Assembly (NCBI RefSeq): GCF_001425165.1
Contig: NZ_LMDU01000001.1
Location: 1,439,554-1,503,553 of the forward strand
Length of the DNA stretch: 64,000 nt
From: Pelomonas sp. Root405
GTDB taxonomy: Bacteria > Pseudomonadota > Gammaproteobacteria > Burkholderiales > Burkholderiaceae_C
Reading direction: 5' to 3'
Both the position numbers and the translations under genes were made by a program. Positions 50,261 to 60,540 of this stretch are shown in pieces; the first letter of the stretch is position 1; each line of letters opens with the position of its first letter. The notes beneath the pieces are model-generated. The model was not told the origin of the DNA. It worked only from the letters and a program-made list of their open reading frames with translations, and made no database searches.

Positions 50261-52186
50261 ATGTCGTTGATGCGACAGATCGCCTGGCTGGTGCTGGGCG
50301 TGGTGCTGGCGGCGCTGGTGGGCGCGGTCGGCCTGTCTGCGCGCTCCACGCAGCAGCTGATGCGCACGCAGCTCGAACTCAAGAACGCCGACAACGCGCA
50401 ATCTCTCGCGCTGGCGCTGTCGCAGCAGCGCGGAGACGCCGAGCTGATCAAGCTGCTGGTGTCGGCCCAGTTCGACACCGGCGCCTATGAATTCGTGCGC
50501 TGGCGCGACGCCGGCGGGCAGACTCTGTTCGAGCGCAGTGGTGCGCCGCGGCCCGGCCAGGCGCCCGGCTGGTTCCGCGCGCTGTTTCCCATCACCGCCC
50601 CGGCCGGCGTGGCCCAGCTGTCCAACGGCTGGAACGCCATCGGCGCCGTTGAGCTCAAGAGCCACTCCGCCTATGCACATGACGCGCTGTGGCTGGCGTC
50701 GCGCCGGTTGCTGGCCTGGCTGCTCATCGTCGGCATCGTCGCGGCCATTGCCGCCTGGGCGGGCCTGCGGCGCATCCGCCGCCCGCTCGACGCCGCCGTG
50801 GCCCAGGCCGAGGGCGTGCTGGCCGGCAGCTATGGCCAGGTCACCGAGCCGCGCGTGCCCGAACTGCAGCGCCTGACGCGCGCGATGAACGCGATGGTGC
50901 AGCGCGTGCGCGAGCTCTTCGAGGCCCAGGCCGGCCAGTTACTGGTGCTGCGCCAGCAGGTTCACCACGACCCGCTGACCGGCGTGTCCACGCGCCAGCA
51001 TTTCCTCGCCGAGCTTGATGCGGCGCTGCAGCGCGACGACGGCCCGGCCATCGCCGGCCTGGTGCTGGTGCGGCTGCGCGACCTGCCCGGGTTGAACGCA
51101 CGCCTCGGCCGTGGTGCTGTCGACGACGTGTTGCTGACTCTCGTCACGGCGCTGCAGGCCTATCCCGAGTCGGTCGCGGGTTGCCGCGTCGGCCGGCTCA
51201 ATGGCGGCGACTTCGCGCTGTGGCTGCCCGCCGAGGGCGTGGCCGCCGAGACGGCGCAGGCCCTGGCCGATGCGCTGCGCGCCAGCCTGCCCGCCTTCGG
51301 CCCCGGCGTGCAGGTGGCGCTCGGCGCCATCGAGCTGCCGCGCGAGCGGCCGAGCGGCGTCTGGCTGGGCGAAGCCGATGCCGCGCTGGCGCGTGCCGAG
51401 CATCAGAACGAGGCGCGGGGCGGCCTGGTCGTCGAGATCGTCGTCGCGGAGCCCGGCGTCGGCCGCGAGCAGGGCGAGGGCCTGTGGCGCAGTCAGCTGC
51501 ACGACGCCGTCACGCAGCAGCGCGGCCGCCTCGTCGAGTTCCCCGTGCGTGACCGCGGCGGCCGCGTGCTGCATCTCGAATGCCCGTTGCAGCTGCGGCT
51601 GGACACCGACTTCCAAGCCGCCGCCATCTGGCTGCCGCTGGCGGCGCGAGCGCGCATGACGGCGCAGGTCGACCTCTTCGCCATCAGCCTTGCTCTTCAG
51701 GCCATCGTCGCCGACGGCCAGGCACGCTGCATCAATGTGGCGCCGGCCTCGCTGGCCGATGCGGGTTTCCTGCCGCAGCTGCATGAGCTGTTGGGCCAGT
51801 CACCGCAGGCGGCGCGTTCGCTGTTGCTCGACATTGCCGAAGCTGCGGCGGTAGAGCATTTCGAGCGCCTGATGGAGTTCGGCCGCCAGCTGCGCCCGCT
51901 CGGCGTGAAGCTGGGGCTGGAGCATGCGGGCGCGGGGCTGGCCCGGGTCGAGCGGCTCTACCAGGCCGGGCTGGACTACGTGAAGCTCGACGCGTCGGTG
52001 CTGCTGGGCGTGGCCGGCGAGGCAGGGCGCGCGGCATTCGTGCGGGGCATGGTCATCATGTTGCGCAGCCTGGCGCTCAAGGTGTACGGCGAAGGCGTTG
52101 TGGATGCGATGGATGCGCAGGCGTTGTGGGACTGTGAGCTGGATGGATTGACGGGGCCTTGGGTGACGGTGAGCTTGCCGGGTTGA
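50261..52186 (+). CDS. lapD: LapD-like c-di-GMP receptor with degenerate GGDEF and EAL domains
   Basis: 641 residues. Membrane helix about 5-27, periplasmic LapD/MoxY N-terminal domain (about 28-145), membrane helix about 148-170, HAMP (about 170-225), GGDEF-like and EAL-like domains. The cyclase motif is reduced to NGGDF-A and the EAL position reads LECPLQLRL, so the enzyme activities are probably lost and the EAL domain serves as a c-di-GMP sensor, as in Pseudomonas LapD. Encoded directly behind the LapG-like protease. The substrate adhesin is not in the window. Confidence 0.87.
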   Translation: MSLMRQIAWLVLGVVLAALVGAVGLSARSTQQLMRTQLELKNADNAQSLALALSQQRGDAELIKLLVSAQFDTGAYEFVRWRDAGGQTLFERSGAPRPGQAPGWFRALFPITAPAGVAQLSNGWNAIGAVELKSHSAYAHDALWLASRRLLAWLLIVGIVAAIAAWAGLRRIRRPLDAAVAQAEGVLAGSYGQVTEPRVPELQRLTRAMNAMVQRVRELFEAQAGQLLVLRQQVHHDPLTGVSTRQHFLAELDAALQRDDGPAIAGLVLVRLRDLPGLNARLGRGAVDDVLLTLVTALQAYPESVAGCRVGRLNGGDFALWLPAEGVAAETAQALADALRASLPAFGPGVQVALGAIELPRERPSGVWLGEADAALARAEHQNEARGGLVVEIVVAEPGVGREQGEGLWRSQLHDAVTQQRGRLVEFPVRDRGGRVLHLECPLQLRLDTDFQAAAIWLPLAARARMTAQVDLFAISLALQAIVADGQARCINVAPASLADAGFLPQLHELLGQSPQAARSLLLDIAEAAAVEHFERLMEFGRQLRPLGVKLGLEHAGAGLARVERLYQAGLDYVKLDASVLLGVAGEAGRAAFVRGMVIMLRSLALKVYGEGVVDAMDAQALWDCELDGLTGPWVTVSLPG

Positions 52187-52842
52187 TGGGGTGATCTTTG
52201 GGGCAGTGTGTCTGCTCGGGAGATTGCCGGGAGTCCCGCCCGGCGGCGGGGTAACTTTCTTCTGCGGGGCCAGAAGAAAGTCACCAAAGAAGAGGCCCTG
52301 AACCGCACACCAGCACCACATGCACGAGCTGCGCCGTGCAAGAGCCGGTCGGTCAGCGGGCAGACGCGACCCGCTGCGCTCTCGCTGCTGTCCTTGTCAC
52401 CAGCACCATCCATCGCACCGTTAGGCCGCTTGACGCGCGGCTGCACGCCGTGCTCACGAGAAAGACCGAAGACAGCGTCGCTCGGGCGACGCGACCGTTG
52501 CGCGACATCCACCGGGGCGTCGCCCCAGCGACGCGGTATTGGTATGCCCTGGTGAGCCCGGCGTGCAGCCGGCGTTAACGGGCGTGAAGGGGCGATGGAT
52601 GGCGCTCTTCACAGGGACAGCAGCGAGAGCGCAGCGGGTCGCGTGTGGGCGCAGTACCGGCGATCGTTTTCGCGCGCCGCTCCAGGCGGCGTCGCGATCG
52701 TGTGCGGTTCAGGGCCTCTTCTTTGGTGACTTTCTTCTGGCCCCGCAGAAGAAAGTTACCCGGCCGCCGGGACGGACTCCCGGCAATCTCCTGAGCAGAC
52801 ACGCTCTCGGTAAAGGCGACCGACAAGCAACCTCAACCCACC
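52187..52842. other. gene-free convergent region holding a long palindrome
   Basis: 656 bases between the LapD-like gene and the TonB-receptor gene, which converge. It contains a ~600-bp imperfect palindrome (see the next entry). Small frames inside it look like repeat-derived sequence, not genes. Confidence 0.8.
52208..52802. repeat. long imperfect inverted repeat (about 595 bp)
   Basis: Outer arms of 103 bp each (52208-52310 and 52700-52802) are about 95% identical in inverted orientation. Within them a 29-bp arm (52365-52393) is the exact reverse complement of 52615-52643, and an 11-bp arm (52406-52416, CCATCCATCGC) matches 52592-52602. The centre (about 52420-52590) is less symmetric. 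The outer arm contains a segment that reads as LLRGQKKVTKEEALNRT, a motif often mis-annotated as small proteins in betaproteobacteria and xanthomonads, which marks it as a dispersed repeat family. Confidence 0.85.
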
Positions 52843-55113
52843 TCAAATCTTCATCTCCCACCTCAACTGCCACTGCGTATAGCTCGGCCCACCACTGCGG
52901 CTCGTCACGATCTGCTGCTCCGTCGTGCTGATGCTGCCCGTGTAGTAGTCCAGCGGCGTCAGGTTGCTGGCCGACAAGCGCAGCGACTGCTCTGGCGTCA
53001 TGTTCCACATCGCAAACGCGTCCGAGACCAGCTTGCGATTCGTCGTCACCTCCGTCAGCACCGTCTGCTGAATGGTGGACGACGGCGTCCAGTTCAACGA
53101 CGCACCGAGCGACACGGGCACCGAGCGCAGCCGGTAGTCGAAGCCGAGGTTCGCCGTCGCCTTGGGCTGGCCCTCGATGCGGTTGTTCGGCCCGGGCAGG
53201 CCGTCTACCTTGGATGTGAAGAAGCTGACGTTGCTGCGCACGTTGATGGGCAGTGCGTTCGCAAAGTATTCGTCCAGCCGGAACTTGGCCTCCAGTTCCA
53301 GCCCCATGGTGCTGCCCTTGCCGAGGTTGCGTGGGCGCGAGACCCAGCGTGACATGCCGGGCAGCCACGACACATCGTCTTCCAGCGCCGTCACGTTGCG
53401 TATCAGGTTGGTGATGCTGCGGGCAAAGAAGTTGGCGCTCAGCAGGCCACCCTTGCTGAGGTATTTCTCGTAGCCGATCTCCACGCCCGTCGCCAGCTCG
53501 GGCTTCAGGTTCGGGTTGCCGGCGCGGTCGGGCGTCGCGATGTCGTGCGGCAGGTTGCTGTTGATGCTGGGCAACGCGATCAAGTCGTTGAGCTGAGGGC
53601 TGCGGTAACTGCGCGTCAGGCTCATGCGGATGGCTTCCTTGCCACCCGGGTCCAGTTTGTAGCGCGCATGCGCCAGCGGTGTGAACACACTGGTGGTGTT
53701 GCTGACGGCGTAGTTGGCCGCGCTGCTCTCGGTCTTGATGCCCTCCCAACGCAGGCCAGCGTAGAAGTCCCACTGCTTGCCGACTGTCCACTCATCCTGT
53801 GCATAGGCCGCAAAGCGCGTGGTCGACGCATCCAGGTCGTCGCCGAACTCGCCCAGGCCTGCTTGCGGCCTGCCGTCGACCAGCGTCGTGCGGCTGGAGT
53901 TGCGGCTGTTGCCTTCGCCCTCGGCGCCGAAGACGATGCTGTGCTCGTTCTCCAGCGTGCGCGAGAACTTGCCGATCAGGTTCCAGTTGCGGTCCCGGCT
54001 GTCGGTGCTGTCTTCCTGCAGCCGCGACGGTGCACCGCGCAGGGTCTCCTGGCGCAGGCTGTGGCTCTCGCCGCTGGCGCCGCCCACGCCGCCGCGCAGC
54101 TCGACGCGCGTGTCGGCGTCCGGCCGCATCATCCACTGTGCATTCAGCCGCGCCATCGTGAAGCGGTTGTCGCCCTCGCTCTGCGCGCGGTCGAAGTCGC
54201 CGGGCAGCGGTGAAGTGGGCGCGGGCGTGGTGGTGCGCGTGATGTCGGAGCGGCTCTCCGATTTGCTCGTCACGATAAAGGGCTGGATCGTCAGGCTGTC
54301 CTGCCCGCCCAGCTTGATCTGCACGCGGCCGTTCAGGTTGATGCCCTGGCGCGTGTCCTCGCTGCGGCCGCGCGTGACCTGCAGCGACTCGGCGCCGGTC
54401 GCGCGGTTCAGCCGCAGGGTGTCGCTGATGACGTCGTCGCCGCGCTCGCCCCGCATTGCGCTCAGGCTGAGGGTGTAGGTGTGGCCGTCGCCGAAGCTGT
54501 CGTTGCGGCTCCAGTTGATGTTGGGGCTGAGCTTGTCACGCTCCAAGCTGACGCCGGCGCGGAACTCGTTGAGCTTCTTCTTCAGCGGCTCGCGCAGCAC
54601 CACGTTGATCGTGCCCGCAATGGCGCGTGTGCCGTACTCGGCCGTCGGCGCGCGCAGCACCTCGATGCGCTCGACCTGCTCGGGCGGCAGCTGGTCGAGC
54701 GAGAAACCTGGCGGCATGCGCTCGCCGTCGACGAGGATCTGCGTGAAGCCGCCGCCCATGCCGCGCATGCGCACGTTGCCGCCGCGGCCCGGGCGGCCGC
54801 CGGTGGTCACGCCGGGCAGGCGCTTGAGCACCTCGCCGACGGTGGAGTCACCGTACTTCTCGATCTCCTCGCGGGTGATGACGATCTTGCTGGCCGTGGA
54901 AGCGCGGCGGATGGTGTCGTCGCTGGCCGTGCCGCTGATCTCGACGCGCTTGAGCTGCTCGGCCGCCTTGGTGTCGGCTGCCGCCGGCCTGACCGGTGGG
55001 CGCACGGCGGGTGCCGACGCGGCGCTTGACGGTGGCGGGGCGGTCTGTGCAAAGGCGGCTGGCAGACCGCAGGCCACCATCGCGGCCGCGGCGGGGATTC
55101 TCAGTATTCGCAT
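52843..55113 (-). CDS. TonB-dependent outer-membrane receptor
   Basis: 756 residues. Signal peptide ending AAFAQ, a Pro/Ala-rich linker, plug domain (DDTIRRASTASKIVITREEI, DSTVGEVLKRLPGV, the GGFTQILVDGERMPPG and RIEVLRAPTAEYGTRAIAGTIN segments) and a beta-barrel of about 560 residues. The protein ends in MKI, not in the usual aromatic residue. A TonB box is not evident near the N-terminus. No adjacent iron-uptake gene shows the substrate. The start codon lies inside an 8-bp inverted repeat. Confidence 0.93.
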   Translation of the reverse strand: MRILRIPAAAAMVACGLPAAFAQTAPPPSSAASAPAVRPPVRPAAADTKAAEQLKRVEISGTASDDTIRRASTASKIVITREEIEKYGDSTVGEVLKRLPGVTTGGRPGRGGNVRMRGMGGGFTQILVDGERMPPGFSLDQLPPEQVERIEVLRAPTAEYGTRAIAGTINVVLREPLKKKLNEFRAGVSLERDKLSPNINWSRNDSFGDGHTYTLSLSAMRGERGDDVISDTLRLNRATGAESLQVTRGRSEDTRQGINLNGRVQIKLGGQDSLTIQPFIVTSKSESRSDITRTTTPAPTSPLPGDFDRAQSEGDNRFTMARLNAQWMMRPDADTRVELRGGVGGASGESHSLRQETLRGAPSRLQEDSTDSRDRNWNLIGKFSRTLENEHSIVFGAEGEGNSRNSSRTTLVDGRPQAGLGEFGDDLDASTTRFAAYAQDEWTVGKQWDFYAGLRWEGIKTESSAANYAVSNTTSVFTPLAHARYKLDPGGKEAIRMSLTRSYRSPQLNDLIALPSINSNLPHDIATPDRAGNPNLKPELATGVEIGYEKYLSKGGLLSANFFARSITNLIRNVTALEDDVSWLPGMSRWVSRPRNLGKGSTMGLELEAKFRLDEYFANALPINVRSNVSFFTSKVDGLPGPNNRIEGQPKATANLGFDYRLRSVPVSLGASLNWTPSSTIQQTVLTEVTTNRKLVSDAFAMWNMTPEQSLRLSASNLTPLDYYTGSISTTEQQIVTSRSGGPSYTQWQLRWEMKI

Positions 55114-55131
55114 GGCATCAGCTTGCCATGC
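55110..55131 (-). promoter_or_regulatory. inverted repeat over the TonB-receptor start codon
   Basis: GCATGGCA (55110-55117) and TGCCATGC (55124-55131) are exact 8-bp reverse complements with a 6-base loop. In the mRNA the ATG start is inside the 3' arm. The 5' arm begins a four-codon frame (ATG GCA AGC TGA) that ends just before the real start. Could be an RNA switch or a DNA operator. Confidence 0.5.
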
Positions 55132-55306
55132 GGCCCCCGCCCGCTTGTGGCGGGGCGGTTAACGCAAGCTTTCTTTACAGGCGCGCCGCCATTCAGTCAC
55201 CGGCATGACGATTTCGCGGTGTGCCGGGCGCCTGCCGGACCCGCGCCCGCCGGCGGATGCCGCCATGCCAAGGGCCTAGACTGCTGGGCCTGTTTCCCGC
55301 GAATCA

Positions 55307-56410
55307 ATGCCTGCCATGACCACCATCACCGAAGCCCAGCTTCAACCCCTGCTGCAAGCCGTGCTCGACCCCGGCAGTGGCCGCACGCTCGGCGAGGCCC
55401 GGGCGCTGAAGTCGGTGCGGGTGGACGGCGCCAAGGTGGCCATTGACATCGAGCTGGGCTACCCCGCTGCCAGCCAGCACCCGGCGCTGCGCGAGGCGGT
55501 CGCCGCGGCGGCGCGGCAGCTGCCCGGCGTCGGCGAGGTCAGCGTTGACATCAAAACCGAGGTCGTCGCCCACGCGGTGCAACGCGGCGTGCAGTTGCTG
55601 CCAGGCGTCAAGAACATCATCGCCGTCGCCTCCGGCAAGGGCGGCGTCGGCAAGAGCACCACGGCCGCCAACCTGGCACTGGCCCTGCATGCCGAGGGCG
55701 CCCGCGTGGGCGTGCTGGATGCCGACATCTATGGCCCCAGCCAGCCACTGATGCTGGGCGCCAGCGGCCGCCCCGACTCGCAGGACGGCCAGACCATGGA
55801 GCCGCACGTTGCCCACGGCCTGCAGGTCAACTCCATCGGCTTCCTCGTCGACGACGACCAGGCCATGATCTGGCGCGGCCCCATGGCCACCCAGGCGCTG
55901 GAGCAGCTGCTGCGCCAGACGAACTGGAAGGACCTGGACTACCTCGTCATCGACCTGCCGCCCGGCACCGGTGACATCCAACTGACGCTGTCGCAGCGCG
56001 TGCCCGTCACTGGCGCCGTCATCGTCACCACGCCGCAGGACATCGCGCTGATCGACGCCAAGAAGGGCTTGAAGATGTTCGAGAAGGTCGGCATCCCCAT
56101 CCTCGGCATCGTCGAGAACATGGCCGTGCACATCTGCAGCAACTGCGGCCACGCCGAGCACATCTTCGGCGCCGAGGGCGGCCAGAAGATGGCCACGCAG
56201 TACGGCACCGAGCTGCTGGCCTCCCTGCCGCTGGCCATGAGCATCCGCGCCCAGGCTGACAGCGGCACGCCCACCGTCGCGGCCGAGCCGGATGGCGAAG
56301 TGGCGGCGCTCTACAAGGCGCTGGCCCGCAAGCTGGCCGCCAAGCTCGCCGCCCAGGGCAAGGACTACTCGTCCAAGTTCCCCACCATTTCCATTTCCAA
56401 GAACAGCTGA
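55307..56410 (+). CDS. apbC: iron-sulfur carrier P-loop ATPase of the Mrp/ApbC family
   Basis: 367 residues; the ATG at 55316 is an alternative start. N-terminal MIP18/DUF59-like domain (about 1-95), then the deviant Walker A ASGKGGVGKSTTAANLA near residue 109, Walker B-like LDYLVIDLPPGTGDIQLTL and the CxxC pair (ICSNCGH) that binds the transferable Fe-S cluster. It loads Fe-S clusters onto target proteins in the cytosol. The next gene starts 6 bases later but encodes an unrelated binding protein. Confidence 0.95.
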   Translation: MPAMTTITEAQLQPLLQAVLDPGSGRTLGEARALKSVRVDGAKVAIDIELGYPAASQHPALREAVAAAARQLPGVGEVSVDIKTEVVAHAVQRGVQLLPGVKNIIAVASGKGGVGKSTTAANLALALHAEGARVGVLDADIYGPSQPLMLGASGRPDSQDGQTMEPHVAHGLQVNSIGFLVDDDQAMIWRGPMATQALEQLLRQTNWKDLDYLVIDLPPGTGDIQLTLSQRVPVTGAVIVTTPQDIALIDAKKGLKMFEKVGIPILGIVENMAVHICSNCGHAEHIFGAEGGQKMATQYGTELLASLPLAMSIRAQADSGTPTVAAEPDGEVAALYKALARKLAAKLAAQGKDYSSKFPTISISKNS

Positions 56411-56416
56411 GGTTCC

Positions 56417-57271
56417 ATGACCCGTCTATCCCGCCGCCTCCTCCTTGCCGGCCTTGCGCTGTGCGCGACTGCCACCCAGGCCCAGCAGGTGCTGCGCGTG
56501 ACCGCCATCCCCGACGAGTCGCCCACCGAGCTGGCGCGCAAGTTCGCGCCGCTGGGCGCCTACCTGGAGAGCAAGCTGGGCATGAAGGTCGAGTGGACGC
56601 CGGTGACCGACTACGCCGCGGCCGTCGAGACGCTCGTCAACAAGAAGATCGACCTCGCCTGGTTCGGCGGCTTCACCTTCGTGCAGGCCAACACGCGCTC
56701 GGGCGGCAAGGTCATCCCGCTGGTACAGCGGGAGGAGGACGAGAAGTTCCGCTCCGTCTTCATCACCGACGCCAAGAGCGGCATCACCAAGCTGGAAGAC
56801 CTCAAGGGCAAGACGCTGTCCTTCGGTTCGCAGAGCAGCACCTCGGGTCACCTGATGCCGCGCAGCTTCCTGCTGGGCGCCAAGGTCAACCCCGACACCG
56901 ACCTCAAGCGCGTGGCCTTCAGCGGCGCACATGACGCGACCATCGCTGCTGTCGCCAGCGGCAAGGTCGACGCGGGCGCGCTGAACATTTCGGTGTGGGA
57001 GAAGTTCGTCACCGAGAAAAAGGTCGACCCGGCCGCGGTCAAGGTCTTCTACACGACCCCGCCTTACTACGACTACAACTGGTCCGTGCACGCCGACATG
57101 CCGCAGGCCCTGCAAGACAAGATCAAGGCCGCCTTCCTGGCGCTCGACCCGGCCACGCCGCAAGGCAAGGAGATCCTCGGCCTGCAGCGCGCGACGAAGT
57201 TCATCCCCAGCAAGCCCGAGAACTACAACGGCATCAAGGCCGCTGCCGAGAACGCTGGTTTGCTCAAGTGA
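56417..57271 (+). CDS. PhnD/selenate-type periplasmic substrate-binding protein
   Basis: 284 residues. Signal peptide ending TQAQ, then LRVTAIPDESPTELARKFAPLGAYLESKLGMKVEWTPV and WFGGFTFVQA, the ligand-binding signature of the PhnD/YnjB group annotated as putative selenate or phosphonate binding proteins. No permease or ATPase gene lies beside it, so it may serve a transporter encoded elsewhere. Its stop codon begins the second copy of a structured repeat. Confidence 0.85.
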   Translation: MTRLSRRLLLAGLALCATATQAQQVLRVTAIPDESPTELARKFAPLGAYLESKLGMKVEWTPVTDYAAAVETLVNKKIDLAWFGGFTFVQANTRSGGKVIPLVQREEDEKFRSVFITDAKSGITKLEDLKGKTLSFGSQSSTSGHLMPRSFLLGAKVNPDTDLKRVAFSGAHDATIAAVASGKVDAGALNISVWEKFVTEKKVDPAAVKVFYTTPPYYDYNWSVHADMPQALQDKIKAAFLALDPATPQGKEILGLQRATKFIPSKPENYNGIKAAAENAGLLK

Positions 57272-57400
57272 GCCCCTCGTCCAAGGCGCACCTTGGCCGG
57301 TCCCCCGAGGGGACGGCGATGCTTGTCGGATTGACCGACAAGCACATCGCCCAAGGCGGGCCGGCTTGGGAGCGGCCCGGCGCTCGGCCCGCGGCTGACG
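57269..57400 (+). repeat. structured intergenic repeat, copy B
   Basis: Second copy of the element at 48875-49002, again starting at the TGA of the preceding gene and filling the whole gap to the next ribosome site. Stems: CCCCTCG (57273-57279) / CGAGGGG (57306-57312) around CCAAGG / CCTTGG (57281-57296), and CTTGTCGG (57322-57329) / CCGACAAG (57335-57342). Pairing is kept although several bases differ from copy A. Confidence 0.8.
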
Positions 57401-57416
57401 CCCTGGAGCGAAGGTA

Positions 57417-57995
57417 ATGCCTGAGAGCCTCGACGCCTTGCTGGGCCGCTACTCGGTCGGCCCCAAGCATCTCGTCGAGCCCGGCCCCAGCGACGAGCAA
57501 CTCGCGCTGATGACCCGCGCCGCCCTGCGTGCGCCCGACCATGCCGAACTGGTGCCCTACCGATTCAAGCTGGTGCGCGGCGCCGCCAAAGAGGGCATGG
57601 CTGCCCTGTTTGCGGACGCGGCGCGTGCGGCCGGCAAGGGCGGTGAGGGCGCGGCGCTGGATGTGGAGCGTGCGCTGAAGCCGCCCGTCACCGTTGCCGT
57701 CGTCGCGCGCATCGACCTGGGCCACCCGTTGGTGCCGGCCCATGAGCAATGGGCGGCGGTCGGCGGTGCCGTCAGCAACTTCCTGACGGCGGCGCATCTG
57801 CTCGGCTTCGGCGGCAAGATGCTCAGCGGCGCCAAGGTGCGCGACCCGGCGATTGCCGCGGCCTTCTGCGACCCGGGCGAGACGTTGGTGGGCTGGATTG
57901 CGCTGGGCACGCCCGCCCGCAAACCCTCAGGGCCAGCCCGGAAGCCGGCGAGCACCGAGGTGATGCAAGATTGGCATCCGCCTTGCAAGCCCTGA
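57417..57995 (+). CDS. nitroreductase family protein (YdjA-like)
   Basis: 192 residues. Opens with [32 protein letters not shown], and has [18 protein letters not shown] and [12 protein letters not shown], which match the small YdjA/TdsD branch of nitroreductases; this branch uses FMN and lacks the C-terminal extension of larger members. Ribosome site GGAGCGAAGG precedes the ATG. Four bases before ureA, so it may be the first gene of the urease operon. Confidence 0.87.
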   Translation: MPESLDALLGRYSVGPKHLVEPGPSDEQLALMTRAALRAPDHAELVPYRFKLVRGAAKEGMAALFADAARAAGKGGEGAALDVERALKPPVTVAVVARIDLGHPLVPAHEQWAAVGGAVSNFLTAAHLLGFGGKMLSGAKVRDPAIAAAFCDPGETLVGWIALGTPARKPSGPARKPASTEVMQDWHPPCKP

Positions 57996-57999
57996 CACC

Positions 58000-58302
58000 A
58001 TGGAACTCACTCCCCGAGAGAAAGACAAGCTGCTGCTGTTCACCGCAGCACTGCTTGCCGAGCGGCGCCGCGCGCGTGGCCTGAAGCTCAACTACCCCGA
58101 AGCCGTCGCCTTCATCAGCGCCGCCATCCTCGAAGGCGCCCGCGATGGCAAGACCGTCGCCCAGTTGATGAGCGAGGGCCGCGAGATCCTGACGCGGGAC
58201 GACGTCATGGACGGCATCGCCGAGATGATTCCCGAGATCCAGGTCGAAGCCACCTTCCCGGACGGCACCAAGCTCGTCACCGTCCACCAACCCATTCCCT
58301 GA
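58000..58302 (+). CDS. ureA: urease gamma subunit
   Basis: 100 residues, the standard length. Start [35 protein letters not shown] and [19 protein letters not shown] are diagnostic. With UreB and UreC it forms the (abc)3 apoenzyme that hydrolyses urea to ammonia and carbamate after nickel loading. Close behind the nitroreductase gene; a small His-rich gene follows after 10 bases. Confidence 0.97.
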   Translation: MELTPREKDKLLLFTAALLAERRRARGLKLNYPEAVAFISAAILEGARDGKTVAQLMSEGREILTRDDVMDGIAEMIPEIQVEATFPDGTKLVTVHQPIP

Positions 58303-58312
58303 AGCCAGAACC

Positions 58313-58474
58313 ATGCGCGCACTTGCCCTGCTCCTGATCGCCGCCCCGGCGTTTGCTCACGAAGGCCATGGCCCCGCGGGCCCGCACATGCACGGCTGGG
58401 ACGGCACCGCCACGCTGGCCCTGGTGGCCGCAGCCGGCGTGGCCGTCTGGTGGTTCACCAAGGGCCGCAAGTGA
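58313..58474 (+). CDS. small His-rich membrane or periplasmic protein between ureA and ureB
   Basis: 53 residues, too short for most gene calls. Signal peptide [15 protein letters not shown], then [17 protein letters not shown] with four His in 12 residues, one membrane helix ([16 protein letters not shown]) and a basic end (TKGRK). The stop overlaps the ureB start (TGATG) and the start is 10 bases after the ureA stop, so it belongs to the operon. The His cluster facing the periplasm suggests nickel binding; this is inference. Confidence 0.75.
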   Translation: MRALALLLIAAPAFAHEGHGPAGPHMHGWDGTATLALVAAAGVAVWWFTKGRK

Positions 58475-58775
58475 TGATCCCGGGCGAGCTGATCACCGCC
58501 GACGGTGAACACGAGCTGAACCCCGGCCGCCGCACGCTGACGCTGAAGGTGTCCAACACCGGCGAGCGGCCCATCCAGGTCGGCTCGCACTACCACTTTG
58601 CCGAGACCAACGCGGCCCTCGGCTTCGACCGCGAGGCCGCGCGCGGCATGCGGCTCAACATCTGCAGCGGCACGGCCGTGCGCTTCGAGCCCGGGCAGTC
58701 GCGTACCGTTGAACTCGTCGACCTCGGCGGCGACCGCGCCGTCTGGGGCTTCCGCGGTTTGGTTCAAGGCAAGCT

Positions 58776-58779
<4 letters not shown>
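58474..58779 (+). CDS. ureB: urease beta subunit
   Basis: 101 residues from the ATG at 58474, which overlaps the preceding stop. [36 protein letters not shown] and the C-terminal [10 protein letters not shown] are diagnostic of UreB. Overlaps ureC by ATGA. Confidence 0.97.
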
Positions 58780-60494
<1,715 letters not shown>

Positions 60495-60540
60495 GCTGGT
60501 TGAAAGCTGGTCGAGAGATGCTGGTCTGAAGTGCAGCGTC

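Noticed and set aside
52208..52931. small frames with the LLRGQKKVTKEEALNRT motif
   Set aside because: They lie in both arms of the inverted repeat and in opposite directions; the motif is a well-known false protein from a dispersed repeat.
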